Source of the DNA: an uncultured Bacilli bacterium
Lineage (GTDB): Bacteria; Bacillota_I; Bacilli_A; RF39; UBA660
DNA length: 19,828 bases
Direction of reading: 5' to 3'
Assembly: GCA_934090595.1 (NCBI GenBank)
Contig: CAKOJO010000016.1
Span: forward strand, 1-19,828
Positions 7,647-15,067 of the stretch are shown here, one piece after another; positions within the stretch are counted from its first letter, which is position 1; every line of letters starts with the position of its first letter. Under the pieces are notes generated by a model. The model made no database searches. It saw only the letters and a program-made list of their open reading frames with translations, and was not told the origin of the DNA. Position numbers and translations under genes: made by a program.

Positions 7647-7653
7647 ATATTAA

Positions 7654-7680
7654 AAATGATATGTATAAAACATACCATTT
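7654..7680 (-). terminator. Terminator of surface protein B
   Basis: Minus-strand stem AAATGGTATGT/ACATATCATTT (11 bp, one wobble) followed by a few T. It lies back to back with the terminator of the convergent YqfQ-like gene. Confidence 0.6.
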
Positions 7681-7685
7681 TATTA

Positions 7686-9209
7686 TTAATTTACTGATAA
7701 GATGTATGGTTGTTCCGATGTACCAGATCCTCCAGATATTTTTACATTAGAGGATAAAGTTAAAGAAGGACGAACTGCAAACCTGAATTCATCAGCCTTT
7801 CCACCAGTACCACCGCTAGTATAGCTAGCAAAGCTTATAAAGAACACATAGTTATTATCTATTGTGAACTGCGGAAGTAACCATGTATTTGTACTTTTAT
7901 CTAACCAGTTATTTGTTGTTTTGCAATTCACATAATTACCATAGTCATATAAGTTACTTGTACATTTTTTTGATGCTGCATATCCATAATCACTTGTATA
8001 CATTAGCGCTATCTTTTTACTCGCATCATTTTGCATTATTGGGTTTGTTTCATAATAATAACATTCTGTTCCAGTATATCCGTCTTCGTCCTCGTTTACA
8101 ACACAATCACTTCCATTTGATTTTTTCCTTTCATATTGCCACATTGTATCAGATGTAAAATCTGGTACATCAATATATCCTCCAAGATAATATTTTGTTG
8201 TTCCTATCATACTTTTCGCGTCAGTAGTCAATGCATTATAATAATCATTATTTAAATATGTATTTAATGTTGCTTCCGTCCAATCATTTAAAGACTTACC
8301 AGTAGCATCACATTTTCCTTCATCACTGGTTTCACATTCATTCCACTTTTTATTTTCAATAGATTCATTTCTTATTATTTTAATTCTATTTTCTACATTA
8401 CCATTTGTGTCTTCAGTAGGAATTATTCCAATTATTCTCCATACCTCATTATTAAATGTTACATAGTTTTTTACTACTGAGTCCCCTCCACGGTATCTAT
8501 ATTCTGTTGCAAACTTGTTATCTACTTGTAATGTATCATCTATTTCATGTGTTATTTTTTCAATACCATTTGTACCAACTGGTATATTTAATAACGGTAC
8601 TATTTCTTGTTTTATTGTATCATTGTTAATATTTACTCTAAATCTATAACTATATTTCTTTTCACTAAGTTTATTAGCATCAACATTTTCATCTATCCAT
8701 GCTCTTAATCTATAGCTTGTTGTTATTTCTCCTTTATTGTTTGAAAATATTTCTTCTTGTGATTTTAATATATATTGATTTAATTCATCTATTGTGGTAG
8801 GTTCAACTACTACTGTCTCAGTACCATCAACAACCTTAGTAAGATATACTTTAATTTCACTATCACTTAAAGGATTATCTACTGTTATTGGTTCTAGTAC
8901 TATGTTATAATTTAGTTTTCTTTGTATATCATCATTTGCTCTTGTTTTTATATAAGAAAGAACTTGAAAGTCAAAGTAATTATTAAGTGTTTTTCCTTCA
9001 CTATCTTTTATAGGTAATGCATTATTCATACCTATTTCATTTGACTCACTATAACTCATTTTTACTTGTCCTGATTGTATTGTATTTGTTCCTATTAGTA
9101 AATCATTTGCAGACATCCATAAAGCATATGTTCCAAAAGATAATATTGCTACCATAAATAATGATAAAGATATCATCATTAGTATTTTCTTTTCTCTATT
9201 ATTTTCCAT
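7686..9209 (-). CDS. Surface protein B: paralogue of A, SipW/TasA-type N terminus plus DUF6273-like domain (507 aa)
   Basis: Same architecture as surface protein A. A basic start and hydrophobic helix (about 9-30, ending TYALWMS) act as signal or anchor. A TasA-like beta region opens with IQSGQVKMSYSESN. A DUF6273-like C-terminal domain (about 225-507) shows HEIDDTLQV, VWRIIGIIPTEDTNGNVENR, TSDYGYAASKKC, WLLPQF and the terminal VRPSLTLSSNVKISGGSGT. Extra Cys residues occur in insertions between these motifs. No sortase motif is seen. The start codon follows AAGGAG by 9 nt. The gene has its own strong promoter and terminator. Nucleotide identity with protein A is patchy but includes a 34-base identical stretch. 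Likely exported surface or matrix protein; the precise role is unknown. Confidence 0.75.
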   Translation of the reverse strand: MENNREKKILMMISLSLFMVAILSFGTYALWMSANDLLIGTNTIQSGQVKMSYSESNEIGMNNALPIKDSEGKTLNNYFDFQVLSYIKTRANDDIQRKLNYNIVLEPITVDNPLSDSEIKVYLTKVVDGTETVVVEPTTIDELNQYILKSQEEIFSNNKGEITTSYRLRAWIDENVDANKLSEKKYSYRFRVNINNDTIKQEIVPLLNIPVGTNGIEKITHEIDDTLQVDNKFATEYRYRGGDSVVKNYVTFNNEVWRIIGIIPTEDTNGNVENRIKIIRNESIENKKWNECETSDEGKCDATGKSLNDWTEATLNTYLNNDYYNALTTDAKSMIGTTKYYLGGYIDVPDFTSDTMWQYERKKSNGSDCVVNEDEDGYTGTECYYYETNPIMQNDASKKIALMYTSDYGYAASKKCTSNLYDYGNYVNCKTTNNWLDKSTNTWLLPQFTIDNNYVFFISFASYTSGGTGGKADEFRFAVRPSLTLSSNVKISGGSGTSEQPYILSVN

Positions 9210-9273
9210 ATCTTAAACTCCTTTAGTTTCTTATAAGTTAATTTTATAATATTTTTATTAAATATACAATAAT

Positions 9274-9303
9274 ATTATAGAGTTTTTGACTAGTTATTGA
9301 CAA
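9274..9303 (-). promoter_or_regulatory. Promoter of surface protein B
   Basis: Minus-strand TTGTCA (9298-9303), 18-bp spacer, TATAAT (9274-9279). It gives a leader of about 58 nt. The -35 box overlaps a perfect TTGACA (9297-9302) on the opposite strand. Confidence 0.65.
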
Positions 9304-9329
9304 TTTATTTTTAAAATAATAATCATAAT

Positions 9330-9466
9330 AAAAACGACGTCTCTTTGATATAAGAAAGCATCGCATCTTTACTAAAACAAGAAGACGGCATTCATAGAAC
9401 GTGCTTCTTTATATATAAAGAACTACTTTTAGTAATTTTACACAAGTAGTTCAATAAAGTTTTTTA
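9330..9466 (+). ncRNA. Candidate small structured RNA
   Basis: This interval has no ORF but two consecutive hairpins. The first is CGTCTCTTTG/CAAGAAGACG (9338-9347 with 9378-9387; one mismatch, one wobble). The second is an extended stem GAACTACTT/AAGTAGTTC (9420-9428 with 9444-9452), prolonged by CTTTAT/ATAAAG and followed by six T (9460-9465), a plus-strand terminator shape. A consensus TTGACA at 9297-9302 could be its -35, but the -10 is poor (AATAAT at 15 bp). Minus-strand transcription is also possible, because the first hairpin is then followed by TCGTTTTTATT. It matches no RNA family I recognise. Confidence 0.3.
9420..9452 (-). terminator. Hairpin after the DUF5684 gene
   Basis: 9-bp perfect stem (GAACTACTT/AAGTAGTTC) just downstream of the DUF5684 stop. 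On the minus strand it is followed by TTTATATA, a weak U-tract, so it is a modest terminator for that gene. It works better in the plus direction. Confidence 0.4.
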
Positions 9467-9973
9467 ATAAAACTTATAGTTAGTATCTTCTTCTTTATTT
9501 TCAATCGGTTTTGTTATTTTTTTAGTATATGTATTCTTATCTATATAAGAAGAATGTTTATCTAGTTTATAATCTTTTATTTCTAATTTCTTATTATACT
9601 TATATGTTATATTATCATTAAAAGCAATTATTGATAAAAATATTGGGCTAAGTAAAAATATTCCTATTCCAAATGGTTTGCTTTGATTAAATGCTTCTGC
9701 CAAATAGATACAGAAGTTAACTGTTAGAATAAATATAAATAGTGATCCTAATAACTGAGTTATTATAGTAAATAATGGTACATAGAATAAACCAATACAA
9801 ACTATGTAAGGAATTATATATGCTTTTGATAATTGTGCTATTTCAAATAGTATTAGATCTGAATATATTGGTATTAAAGAGTATATACTTTTTTTGTCTG
9901 CTTTTTTAAATATTATCCATTTTAGATATGTCATATATATAACAAAAATACTTAGTATTATAACTTTTATCAT
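9464..9973 (-). CDS. DUF5684-type integral membrane protein (169 aa)
   Basis: Small membrane protein with about four hydrophobic segments (roughly 3-19, 48-66, 67-92, 98-116) and a basic, polar C-terminal tail of about 45 residues. The loop motif KKADKKSIYSLIPIYSDLIL, with AEAFNQSKPFGIGIFLLSPI later, matches the DUF5684 pattern (a Lys-rich, Ser/Trp-x-x-LIP-x-Y segment, then A-x-A-F-x-K/Q-S-x-x-F-G-x-G). Function is unknown; in other bacteria members sit beside signal peptidase or other envelope genes. GAGGTG lies 5-6 nt before the ATG. It follows trmK across a terminator-like hairpin, so it probably has its own weak promoter (candidate TATGAT/TATACT) or relies on read-through. Confidence 0.65.
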   Translation of the reverse strand: MIKVIILSIFVIYMTYLKWIIFKKADKKSIYSLIPIYSDLILFEIAQLSKAYIIPYIVCIGLFYVPLFTIITQLLGSLFIFILTVNFCIYLAEAFNQSKPFGIGIFLLSPIFLSIIAFNDNITYKYNKKLEIKDYKLDKHSSYIDKNTYTKKITKPIENKEEDTNYKFY

Positions 9974-9997
9974 GATCTCACCTCAGTATAATGATAT

Positions 9998-10044
9998 CAT
10001 AAAAATAAAAGAAATTAAATTCTTTTTAAAAATCTAATTTCTTT
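9998..10044 (-). terminator. Terminator of the dnaG-rpoD-trmK operon
   Basis: Minus-strand stem AAAGAAATTA/TAATTTCTTT (arms 10035-10044 and 10008-10017), overlapping the trmK 3' end and followed by TATTTTTATG. The long loop makes it moderate in strength. Confidence 0.5.
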
Positions 10045-10674
10045 TTCTAACTTAATCTTTTTTATCAAGTATTTACTTGTTAAATTATTTCTTATATTAC
10101 TTAGTTTAGTTATTTCTTTTTTTATATATTTTTTAAATATTTCATTATTACTTTTTAAAAGAATTGGACCGTATTTTAATTCATATTTTTTATACTTTTT
10201 TGTTCCTTTTTCAAATATTATTATGGGATAGAACTTATTATTTTCTAATACTATGTCTTCTTCTTTTATATAGTAGTTATTTTCTGTAAATGTTTTTCTT
10301 AAGCTATACCAATCATTATTTGATGATATAATTACTTTTTTGATATTTTTTAAGTTATCTTTATTTCTAAATATTATATCTAATACATTCGAAGTACCCA
10401 TTCCTGAGATTATTATTGTGTCTACTTCTTTTTCTAAATTATCTATTCCATTTCTTTTAGTTATTTTTATTTTATTTAATAAGTTTTCTTTTTCTATGTT
10501 TTTATAAGCATATTCTAATGGTCCATCACTAATATCACTGGCAATTGTTTTTACATTTTTTTTAGTTTTTACTAAGTATATATCTAGTAGTGCATGATCA
10601 CATCCAACATCTATAATATAAGAGTTGTCATCAACGTATGATGCAACTCTTTTTAGTCTTTCATTTATTCTCAT
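10015..10674 (-). CDS. trmK: tRNA (adenine(22)-N1)-methyltransferase
   Basis: SAM-dependent enzyme that methylates N1 of A22 in the D-arm of bacterial tRNAs. The 219-aa length is close to the family norm. The N terminus RLKRVASYV leads into the SAM-binding motif DVGCDHALL (22-30). SDISDGPLEYA (47-57) is motif II, and IISGMGTSNVL (88-98) is the conserved catalytic-site GMG segment. The C-terminal half is Lys/Asn/Ile-rich and helical. Its ATG shares one base with the rpoD stop (TAATG), so translation is probably coupled. In Bacillus subtilis the orthologue (yqfN) also lies just downstream of sigA, normally followed by yqfO and ispH, which are missing here. Confidence 0.92.
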   Translation of the reverse strand: MRINERLKRVASYVDDNSYIIDVGCDHALLDIYLVKTKKNVKTIASDISDGPLEYAYKNIEKENLLNKIKITKRNGIDNLEKEVDTIIISGMGTSNVLDIIFRNKDNLKNIKKVIISSNNDWYSLRKTFTENNYYIKEEDIVLENNKFYPIIIFEKGTKKYKKYELKYGPILLKSNNEIFKKYIKKEITKLSNIRNNLTSKYLIKKIKLEKEIRFLKRI

Positions 10675-11771
10675 TAATCTGTTAAGAAATCCTTAAGTTT
10701 TTTAGATCTAGATGGATGTCTCATTTTTCTTAATGCTTTTGCTTCGATTTGTCTTATTCTTTCTCTTGTAACTCCGAATATTTGCCCTACTTCTTCAAGA
10801 GTTCTACAATGTCCATCATCCAATCCAAATCTAAGTTTTAATACTTTTTCTTCTCTTTCAGTTAGAGTAAGTAGTACTCCTTCGAGTTCTTCTTTTAATA
10901 ATTCTTTAGTTGTATATTCTTCAGGTGACATCATTCTTTCATCTGGTACAAAGTCTCCAAGATGTGAATCGTCTTCTTCACCAATTGGAGTTTCAAGTGA
11001 TACTGGTTCTTGAGATATTTTTAATACTTCACGAACTTTGTCTTCTGTAATTCCCATTTTTTCTGCAATTTCTGCTTCACTTGGTTCTCTATTTAGTTCT
11101 TGTGTAAGTTGTCTTTGAACTCTAGCTAATTTATTAATTGTTTCAACCATGTGTACTGGAACTCTTATGGTTCTAGCTTGATCGGCAATTGCACGAGTTA
11201 TTGCTTGTCTTATCCACCATGTTGCATATGTAGAAAACTTATACCCTTTTGAAGGATCAAACTTATCTACTGCTTTCATAAGTCCAATGTTACCTTCTTG
11301 TATTAAGTCTAGGAATGCCATTCCACGTCCAACGTATCTTTTTGCTATTGATACTACTAAACGTAAGTTAGATTCTGCAAGTATTCTTTTTGCTTCTTCA
11401 TTCCCTTCTTCTGCAAGAAGTGCATATTCATATTCTTCATCTGATGTAAGTAGATTTATTCTACCTATTTCTTTTAGATACATTCTAACTGGGTCGTTTA
11501 TTTTTATATCTTTATTACCAGAGATATCTTCGATTAAGTCTAGTCCATCGTCGCTATCATCAACTTCATCAGTGTTTTCTCCTTCGGTTGATACTACTTC
11601 AATATTATTTTGCACTAATGTGTTATATAGTTTATCTAGTGAGTCACTATCAGGATCTAATCCTTTCAAATGTTCTGCTAATTCTTCGAATGTTATTTTG
11701 TTATCATTTTTTTTACCTAGTTCTACTAATTCTTTTGTTCTTGCTTCAAAAGTTTTGATTTCATTTACCAC
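10674..11771 (-). CDS. rpoD: Primary RNA polymerase sigma factor (SigA/RpoD)
   Basis: Housekeeping sigma-70 factor that directs RNA polymerase to -35/-10 promoters such as those in this window. At 365 aa it matches Bacillus-type SigA. There is a short acidic region 1.1 (1-90), then region 1.2 starting DPVRMYLKEIG (93-103). Region 2 includes NLRLVVSIAKRYVGRG (135-150), FLDLIQEGN (153-161) and FSTYATWWIRQAI (179-191). Region 3 covers about 205-285. Region 4 has LTEREEKVLKLRFGL (303-317) and the helix-turn-helix LEEVGQIFGVTRERIRQIE (325-343). The start is GTG at 11769-11771, with GGGAG 9 nt upstream inside the last codons of dnaG. The gap to dnaG is 5 nt and the gene overlaps trmK. Confidence 0.98.
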   Translation of the reverse strand: MVNEIKTFEARTKELVELGKKNDNKITFEELAEHLKGLDPDSDSLDKLYNTLVQNNIEVVSTEGENTDEVDDSDDGLDLIEDISGNKDIKINDPVRMYLKEIGRINLLTSDEEYEYALLAEEGNEEAKRILAESNLRLVVSIAKRYVGRGMAFLDLIQEGNIGLMKAVDKFDPSKGYKFSTYATWWIRQAITRAIADQARTIRVPVHMVETINKLARVQRQLTQELNREPSEAEIAEKMGITEDKVREVLKISQEPVSLETPIGEEDDSHLGDFVPDERMMSPEEYTTKELLKEELEGVLLTLTEREEKVLKLRFGLDDGHCRTLEEVGQIFGVTRERIRQIEAKALRKMRHPSRSKKLKDFLTD

Positions 11772-11776
11772 TTAAA

Positions 11777-13492
11777 TCAACTCCCTATTTTAACCCGTTT
11801 AATTTGTTCTGCAATTAATGCTTTTTTTACTGGATCGGGTTCATTTCTTAATTGTTCCATTAACCTTTTTGTAGCACGGTTACTATTATACCCTTTTATC
11901 ACAGATATATATTCATCTATTGCATTAAAATCAACTTCATCAAGTTCAACATAACTTAATACCTCTTTTAGCATAGTATCCATTTCTTCTTTGTCTTGTA
12001 AAGTAGACATAAAGTCCGCTAATACAAGACTTTGATTTTTTTTGTAGTAATAAATTATTTCATTAGCTAAATATCTAGCAGGTCTAGTTGGTAAAAAGTT
12101 TAGTTCTTTTTCATATTTAATCGCAGCATTATAACTGTTTAACATAGTATACAAAATTAAATATGTAGCCTTTTGATATCTATCTAATTTTTGTTTTTTG
12201 ATGGGTTCTTTGTTTAACGTCTCAATTTTACTACATTTTTCCTTATTTTGCAACTTATTTTTTAATATTTCTACATCTAAGTTAAATTCTTTAGATAGTT
12301 TATTAAGTAATAATTCTTGTTTTATTTCATCTTTTTCTTTTGATATTTCATCAATAACATTATTTATATATGTAGTTTGATCTTCAACCGATAAGAGATT
12401 TTTACCTTCTTTTAGATAATTTATTTTATAGTCACTGTATGGTATTGCATTTTCAAGAAGTGACATGTATGAATCTTTTCCGTTTTTTAAGATGTATTCA
12501 TCAGGATCAAGATTATCAGGAAGTTCTACTACTGTGACATTAAACTCTGCTTCTTCAAGCAAAGCCCCATTTACAGACATTGCTTTTCTACCAGCACCAT
12601 CACCATCTAAACATAAAGTTATATTAAGCGAAAGTCTTTTTAGTAAGTTTATTTGTTCCTTAGTAAGAGATGTTCCCATAAGTGCTACGGCATTAGTTAC
12701 GTTTATACTGTGTAGTCTTATAACATCCATAAATCCTTCGACTAAAACTATTTTTTTTAAGAGTCTAACACTATCTTTAGCATTATAGTAATTATATAGT
12801 AATTCTCCTTTTTTAAATATTGGTGTTTCTTTAGTATTTATATATTTTGATGATGAACTTGTGTTATATATTCTACCAGAAAACCCTACAATATTATTTG
12901 ATATATCAAATAAAGGAAACATTATACGATTAATATATAAATCATTTGTACCTGTTCCAAGTCCATATAATTCTATTTCTCTATTGGTATAGTCTTTACT
13001 ATTTAAGATTTTAGTTAAGCTATCTTTTGATGTTGTTGCAAGACCTATTTTAAAAGTTTTAATAAGTTCATCTGTAATGCCTCTTTTATGTAGATATTCT
13101 TTAGCACTAGTACCTAGATTAGAACTAAGATTGTTTTGATATAGCTTTAATGATATATCATACATTTTATAGTATTTATCATATTTATTTTCTTTACTTT
13201 TTACATTTACGTTGTTAAGAGTAATTCCTGCTTTTTTAGCAAGAATAGATAACGCTTCCTTAAAGTCAACATGTTCATAGTCCATTACAAAGTTAAAAAC
13301 ATTACCACTTGCACCACAACTAAAACATTTATATATTTGTTTATCTTTAGATACACTCATACTAGGATTGGAATCATCATGAAATGGGCATACTCCGAAA
13401 AAGTTTTTTCCTTTTTTTTCTAGAGGTATATATGATGATATAACGTCTACTATGTCATTAGCACTTCTAATTTCATTTATTTTACCATCCAT
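11777..13492 (-). CDS. dnaG: DNA primase
   Basis: Synthesises RNA primers for Okazaki fragments at the replication fork, working with the DnaB-type helicase. The 571 aa include the CHC2 zinc domain (C35, H38, C56, C59: CPFHDD and YKCFSCG). The RNA-polymerase core and TOPRIM domain (about 245-330) show VEGFMD (251-256, catalytic Glu252) and DGDGAG (296-301). A helical C-terminal domain ends in NEPDPVKKALIAEQIKRV and would bind helicase. It starts with ATG after GGAGGTG and ends in TGA, which shows UGA is a stop here. It is first in the dnaG-rpoD-trmK operon; rpsU, present in many macromolecular-synthesis operons, is absent, as in Bacillus. Confidence 0.98.
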   Translation of the reverse strand: MDGKINEIRSANDIVDVISSYIPLEKKGKNFFGVCPFHDDSNPSMSVSKDKQIYKCFSCGASGNVFNFVMDYEHVDFKEALSILAKKAGITLNNVNVKSKENKYDKYYKMYDISLKLYQNNLSSNLGTSAKEYLHKRGITDELIKTFKIGLATTSKDSLTKILNSKDYTNREIELYGLGTGTNDLYINRIMFPLFDISNNIVGFSGRIYNTSSSSKYINTKETPIFKKGELLYNYYNAKDSVRLLKKIVLVEGFMDVIRLHSINVTNAVALMGTSLTKEQINLLKRLSLNITLCLDGDGAGRKAMSVNGALLEEAEFNVTVVELPDNLDPDEYILKNGKDSYMSLLENAIPYSDYKINYLKEGKNLLSVEDQTTYINNVIDEISKEKDEIKQELLLNKLSKEFNLDVEILKNKLQNKEKCSKIETLNKEPIKKQKLDRYQKATYLILYTMLNSYNAAIKYEKELNFLPTRPARYLANEIIYYYKKNQSLVLADFMSTLQDKEEMDTMLKEVLSYVELDEVDFNAIDEYISVIKGYNSNRATKRLMEQLRNEPDPVKKALIAEQIKRVKIGS

Positions 13493-13518
13493 AGCACACC
13501 TCCATAAATAATGTATTT

Positions 13519-13524
13519 ATTATA
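13519..13524 (-). promoter_or_regulatory. Promoter of the dnaG-rpoD-trmK operon
   Basis: Minus-strand TGA-TATAAT extended -10 about 27 bases before the dnaG start codon. The -35 region is AT-rich without a clear TTGACA. Confidence 0.5.
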
Positions 13525-13576
13525 TCATAAATATTTGTAAATATAAAGATTAGAGTTGTATTTTTTAGATTGTTAT

Positions 13577-13615
13577 AAAAAAGATACCAACTGCTAGAAT
13601 TGATATCTTTATTTT
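13577..13615. terminator. Bidirectional-looking terminator after the M29 aminopeptidase
   Basis: 11-bp stem AAAGATATCAA/TTGGTATCTTT (minus strand, one wobble, 13580-13610) followed by TTTAT. On the plus strand the stem is followed by A then seven T. Confidence 0.75.
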
Positions 13616-13636
13616 TTTAATCATTAATCTTTTATA

Positions 13637-14737
13637 CTAATTCAAATGTTTTAGGCTATCTATTACAAAAACTCCATTTTCTCTTATTAAAACGTCATCA
13701 AAGTAAATGTTTCCACCACCAAAGTCTTCTCTTTGAATTAGAACCATGTCCCAGTGAATAGCGGAGTTATTACCATTATAACTATCTTTATATGCTTTAC
13801 CTGGAGTAAAATGAATGCTTCCTTTTATTTTTTCATCAAATAGAATATCTCCCATTGGATAAAGTATTTTTTTGTTTAATCCAATTGAGAATTCTCCGAC
13901 GTATCTAGCCCCTTCATCTGTATCAAAGATTTTATTTAATTTTTCGTTTTTTGTTTCATCATCGCAATATGCTTTAATTATTTTACCATCTTTAAACTCT
14001 AAAGTAACACCATTGTAAATATCTCCTTGATATGGACTTGGAGTATTGTATTTTATAATACCATTTACACTGTCTTTAATTGGTGCAGTGTAGCATTCTC
14101 CATCAGGAATATTTGCTTCGCCACAGCAAGGTATAATAGGCATACCAAGTATAGAGAACGTTATATCAGTAGATTCTCCGGTTAGTCTTACTTTATTAGT
14201 TTTTTCCATTAATTCTTTTAATGGTTTTATATCTTTTACCATTTGTATATAGTCTTCACACATTGCATTCATACTAAAGTTATAGAACTCTTCATAGCTC
14301 ATTTTTGCTTTATAAGCATCTACTCTACTTGGATATTGAAGTAAAACCCATCTTCTTTCATCTATCATAATATTGTGAACATTTTCTAATTTTTTACTTA
14401 CTTTTTTTCTCATTTCACTGTCTACAAAGTTATCTTCATAGTCATTTTGATTGCAATATATTCTAATGAAACAATCGTAGTTATCCACTTCAAACTTATT
14501 ACTTTTTTCAAGTAAATCTAGTTTAGAATCTAATGTTTTATTAAGAATCATTGCATCAATAAAAGGATCAAATATTTTTACTGAAACGTTTCCTTTATGT
14601 TCTTGTACTTTTTTTATTATTTCTTTTACTAATGGTAATGGTTCCATTGTTTCAACTGATATTAAAACATTATCGTTTTCTTTTACTTTTACTGAATGTT
14701 CTACAATAGTAGTAGCTAAAATATTTAAATAATTCAT
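13637..14737 (-). CDS. M29-family (thermophilic-type) metallo-aminopeptidase
   Basis: Cytosolic dimetal aminopeptidase of family M29 (AmpS/PepS/aminopeptidase T type), removing N-terminal residues from peptides. The 366 aa cover the full family. Candidate metal ligands and active-site residues are Glu214 in NIPDGECYTAP, Glu282 in GEFSIGLN, His309 and Tyr316 in SIHFTPGKAY, and His328 and Asp330 in SAIHWDMV. The N-terminal Rossmann-like half (PLVKEIIKKV, MIDERRW) is also typical. The start is the ATG at 14735-14737, with AGGGTG 6-7 nt upstream; the in-frame GTG at 14746 overlaps that Shine-Dalgarno. It is a single gene with its own terminator, divergent from the small Pro/Tyr-rich gene. Confidence 0.92.
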   Translation of the reverse strand: MNYLNILATTIVEHSVKVKENDNVLISVETMEPLPLVKEIIKKVQEHKGNVSVKIFDPFIDAMILNKTLDSKLDLLEKSNKFEVDNYDCFIRIYCNQNDYEDNFVDSEMRKKVSKKLENVHNIMIDERRWVLLQYPSRVDAYKAKMSYEEFYNFSMNAMCEDYIQMVKDIKPLKELMEKTNKVRLTGESTDITFSILGMPIIPCCGEANIPDGECYTAPIKDSVNGIIKYNTPSPYQGDIYNGVTLEFKDGKIIKAYCDDETKNEKLNKIFDTDEGARYVGEFSIGLNKKILYPMGDILFDEKIKGSIHFTPGKAYKDSYNGNNSAIHWDMVLIQREDFGGGNIYFDDVLIRENGVFVIDSLKHLN

Positions 14738-14754
14738 TATAATCACCCTCTTTT

Positions 14755-14763
14755 ATAGTATAT
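14755..14763 (-). promoter_or_regulatory. Promoter of the M29 aminopeptidase
   Basis: Minus-strand TGA-TATACT, an extended -10, in the 54-bp divergent intergenic space. Any plus-strand promoter for the 81-aa gene must overlap it. Confidence 0.5.
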
Positions 14764-14791
14764 CATAAAATATTATGAAAGGAGAAAAAAC

Positions 14792-15037
14792 ATGGATTAC
14801 TTTACTAATATGCCTAATTACTATAATAATATGTATTATCCTAGTAGTAATGTTAGAAATATGAGAAGGCCTGCGCCGGTAGCAGATAGGTTTGTACCAG
14901 GTGGATTTATTTTACCTTTTGCACTTGGATTTGCAACTGCTCCATTAGTATTACCTCCAGCTAGACCAAGACCATATCCATACCAACCATATCAACAATA
15001 TCCACCATATTATTATAATTACCCAGTTTATAGATAA
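14792..15037 (+). CDS. Small Pro/Tyr-rich protein, possible coat or surface protein (81 aa)
   Basis: Unrecognised. The N terminus is Tyr/Asn/Met-rich (MDYFTNMPNYYNNMYYP) and there is a short basic segment (NVRNMRRP). A hydrophobic stretch (about 36-55, PGGFILPFALGFATAPLVLP) could be a membrane or self-assembly segment. The C-terminal tail has repeated PY/YQ/YP units (PYPYQPYQQYPPYYYNYPVY). This composition is common in small spore-coat and surface proteins but is not diagnostic. Translation start is clear: AAAGGAG 7 nt before the ATG. It resembles the YqfQ-like protein in its Tyr/Met-rich start and in being a lone plus-strand gene. A CATAAAATA sequence (14764-14772), with AC 17 bp upstream, fits a SigK-type promoter on paper but would put the transcript start inside the Shine-Dalgarno. 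Confidence 0.7.
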   Translation: MDYFTNMPNYYNNMYYPSSNVRNMRRPAPVADRFVPGGFILPFALGFATAPLVLPPARPRPYPYQPYQQYPPYYYNYPVYR

Positions 15038-15067
15038 AATAGAATTAATTTTCTATTTTTTATTTTG
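15036..15067. terminator. Shared bidirectional terminator
   Basis: Perfect 9-bp stem AAAATAGAA/TTCTATTTT (15036-15059) followed by TTATTTT on the plus strand and by T-rich sequence on the minus strand. It serves the convergent 81-aa gene and the histidine kinase. Confidence 0.7.

Noticed and set aside
11777..11779. Mycoplasma-type code (UGA as Trp), as the AT-richness might suggest
   Set aside because: dnaG ends in TGA at the expected place and the large genes read through with TGG for Trp. The standard bacterial code fits.
14738..14746. Upstream GTG or TTG starts for several minus-strand genes (also at 428, 1247, 2065, 16280, 16649)
   Set aside because: Each would place the start on or before the Shine-Dalgarno that fits the downstream ATG, so the shorter forms were annotated.
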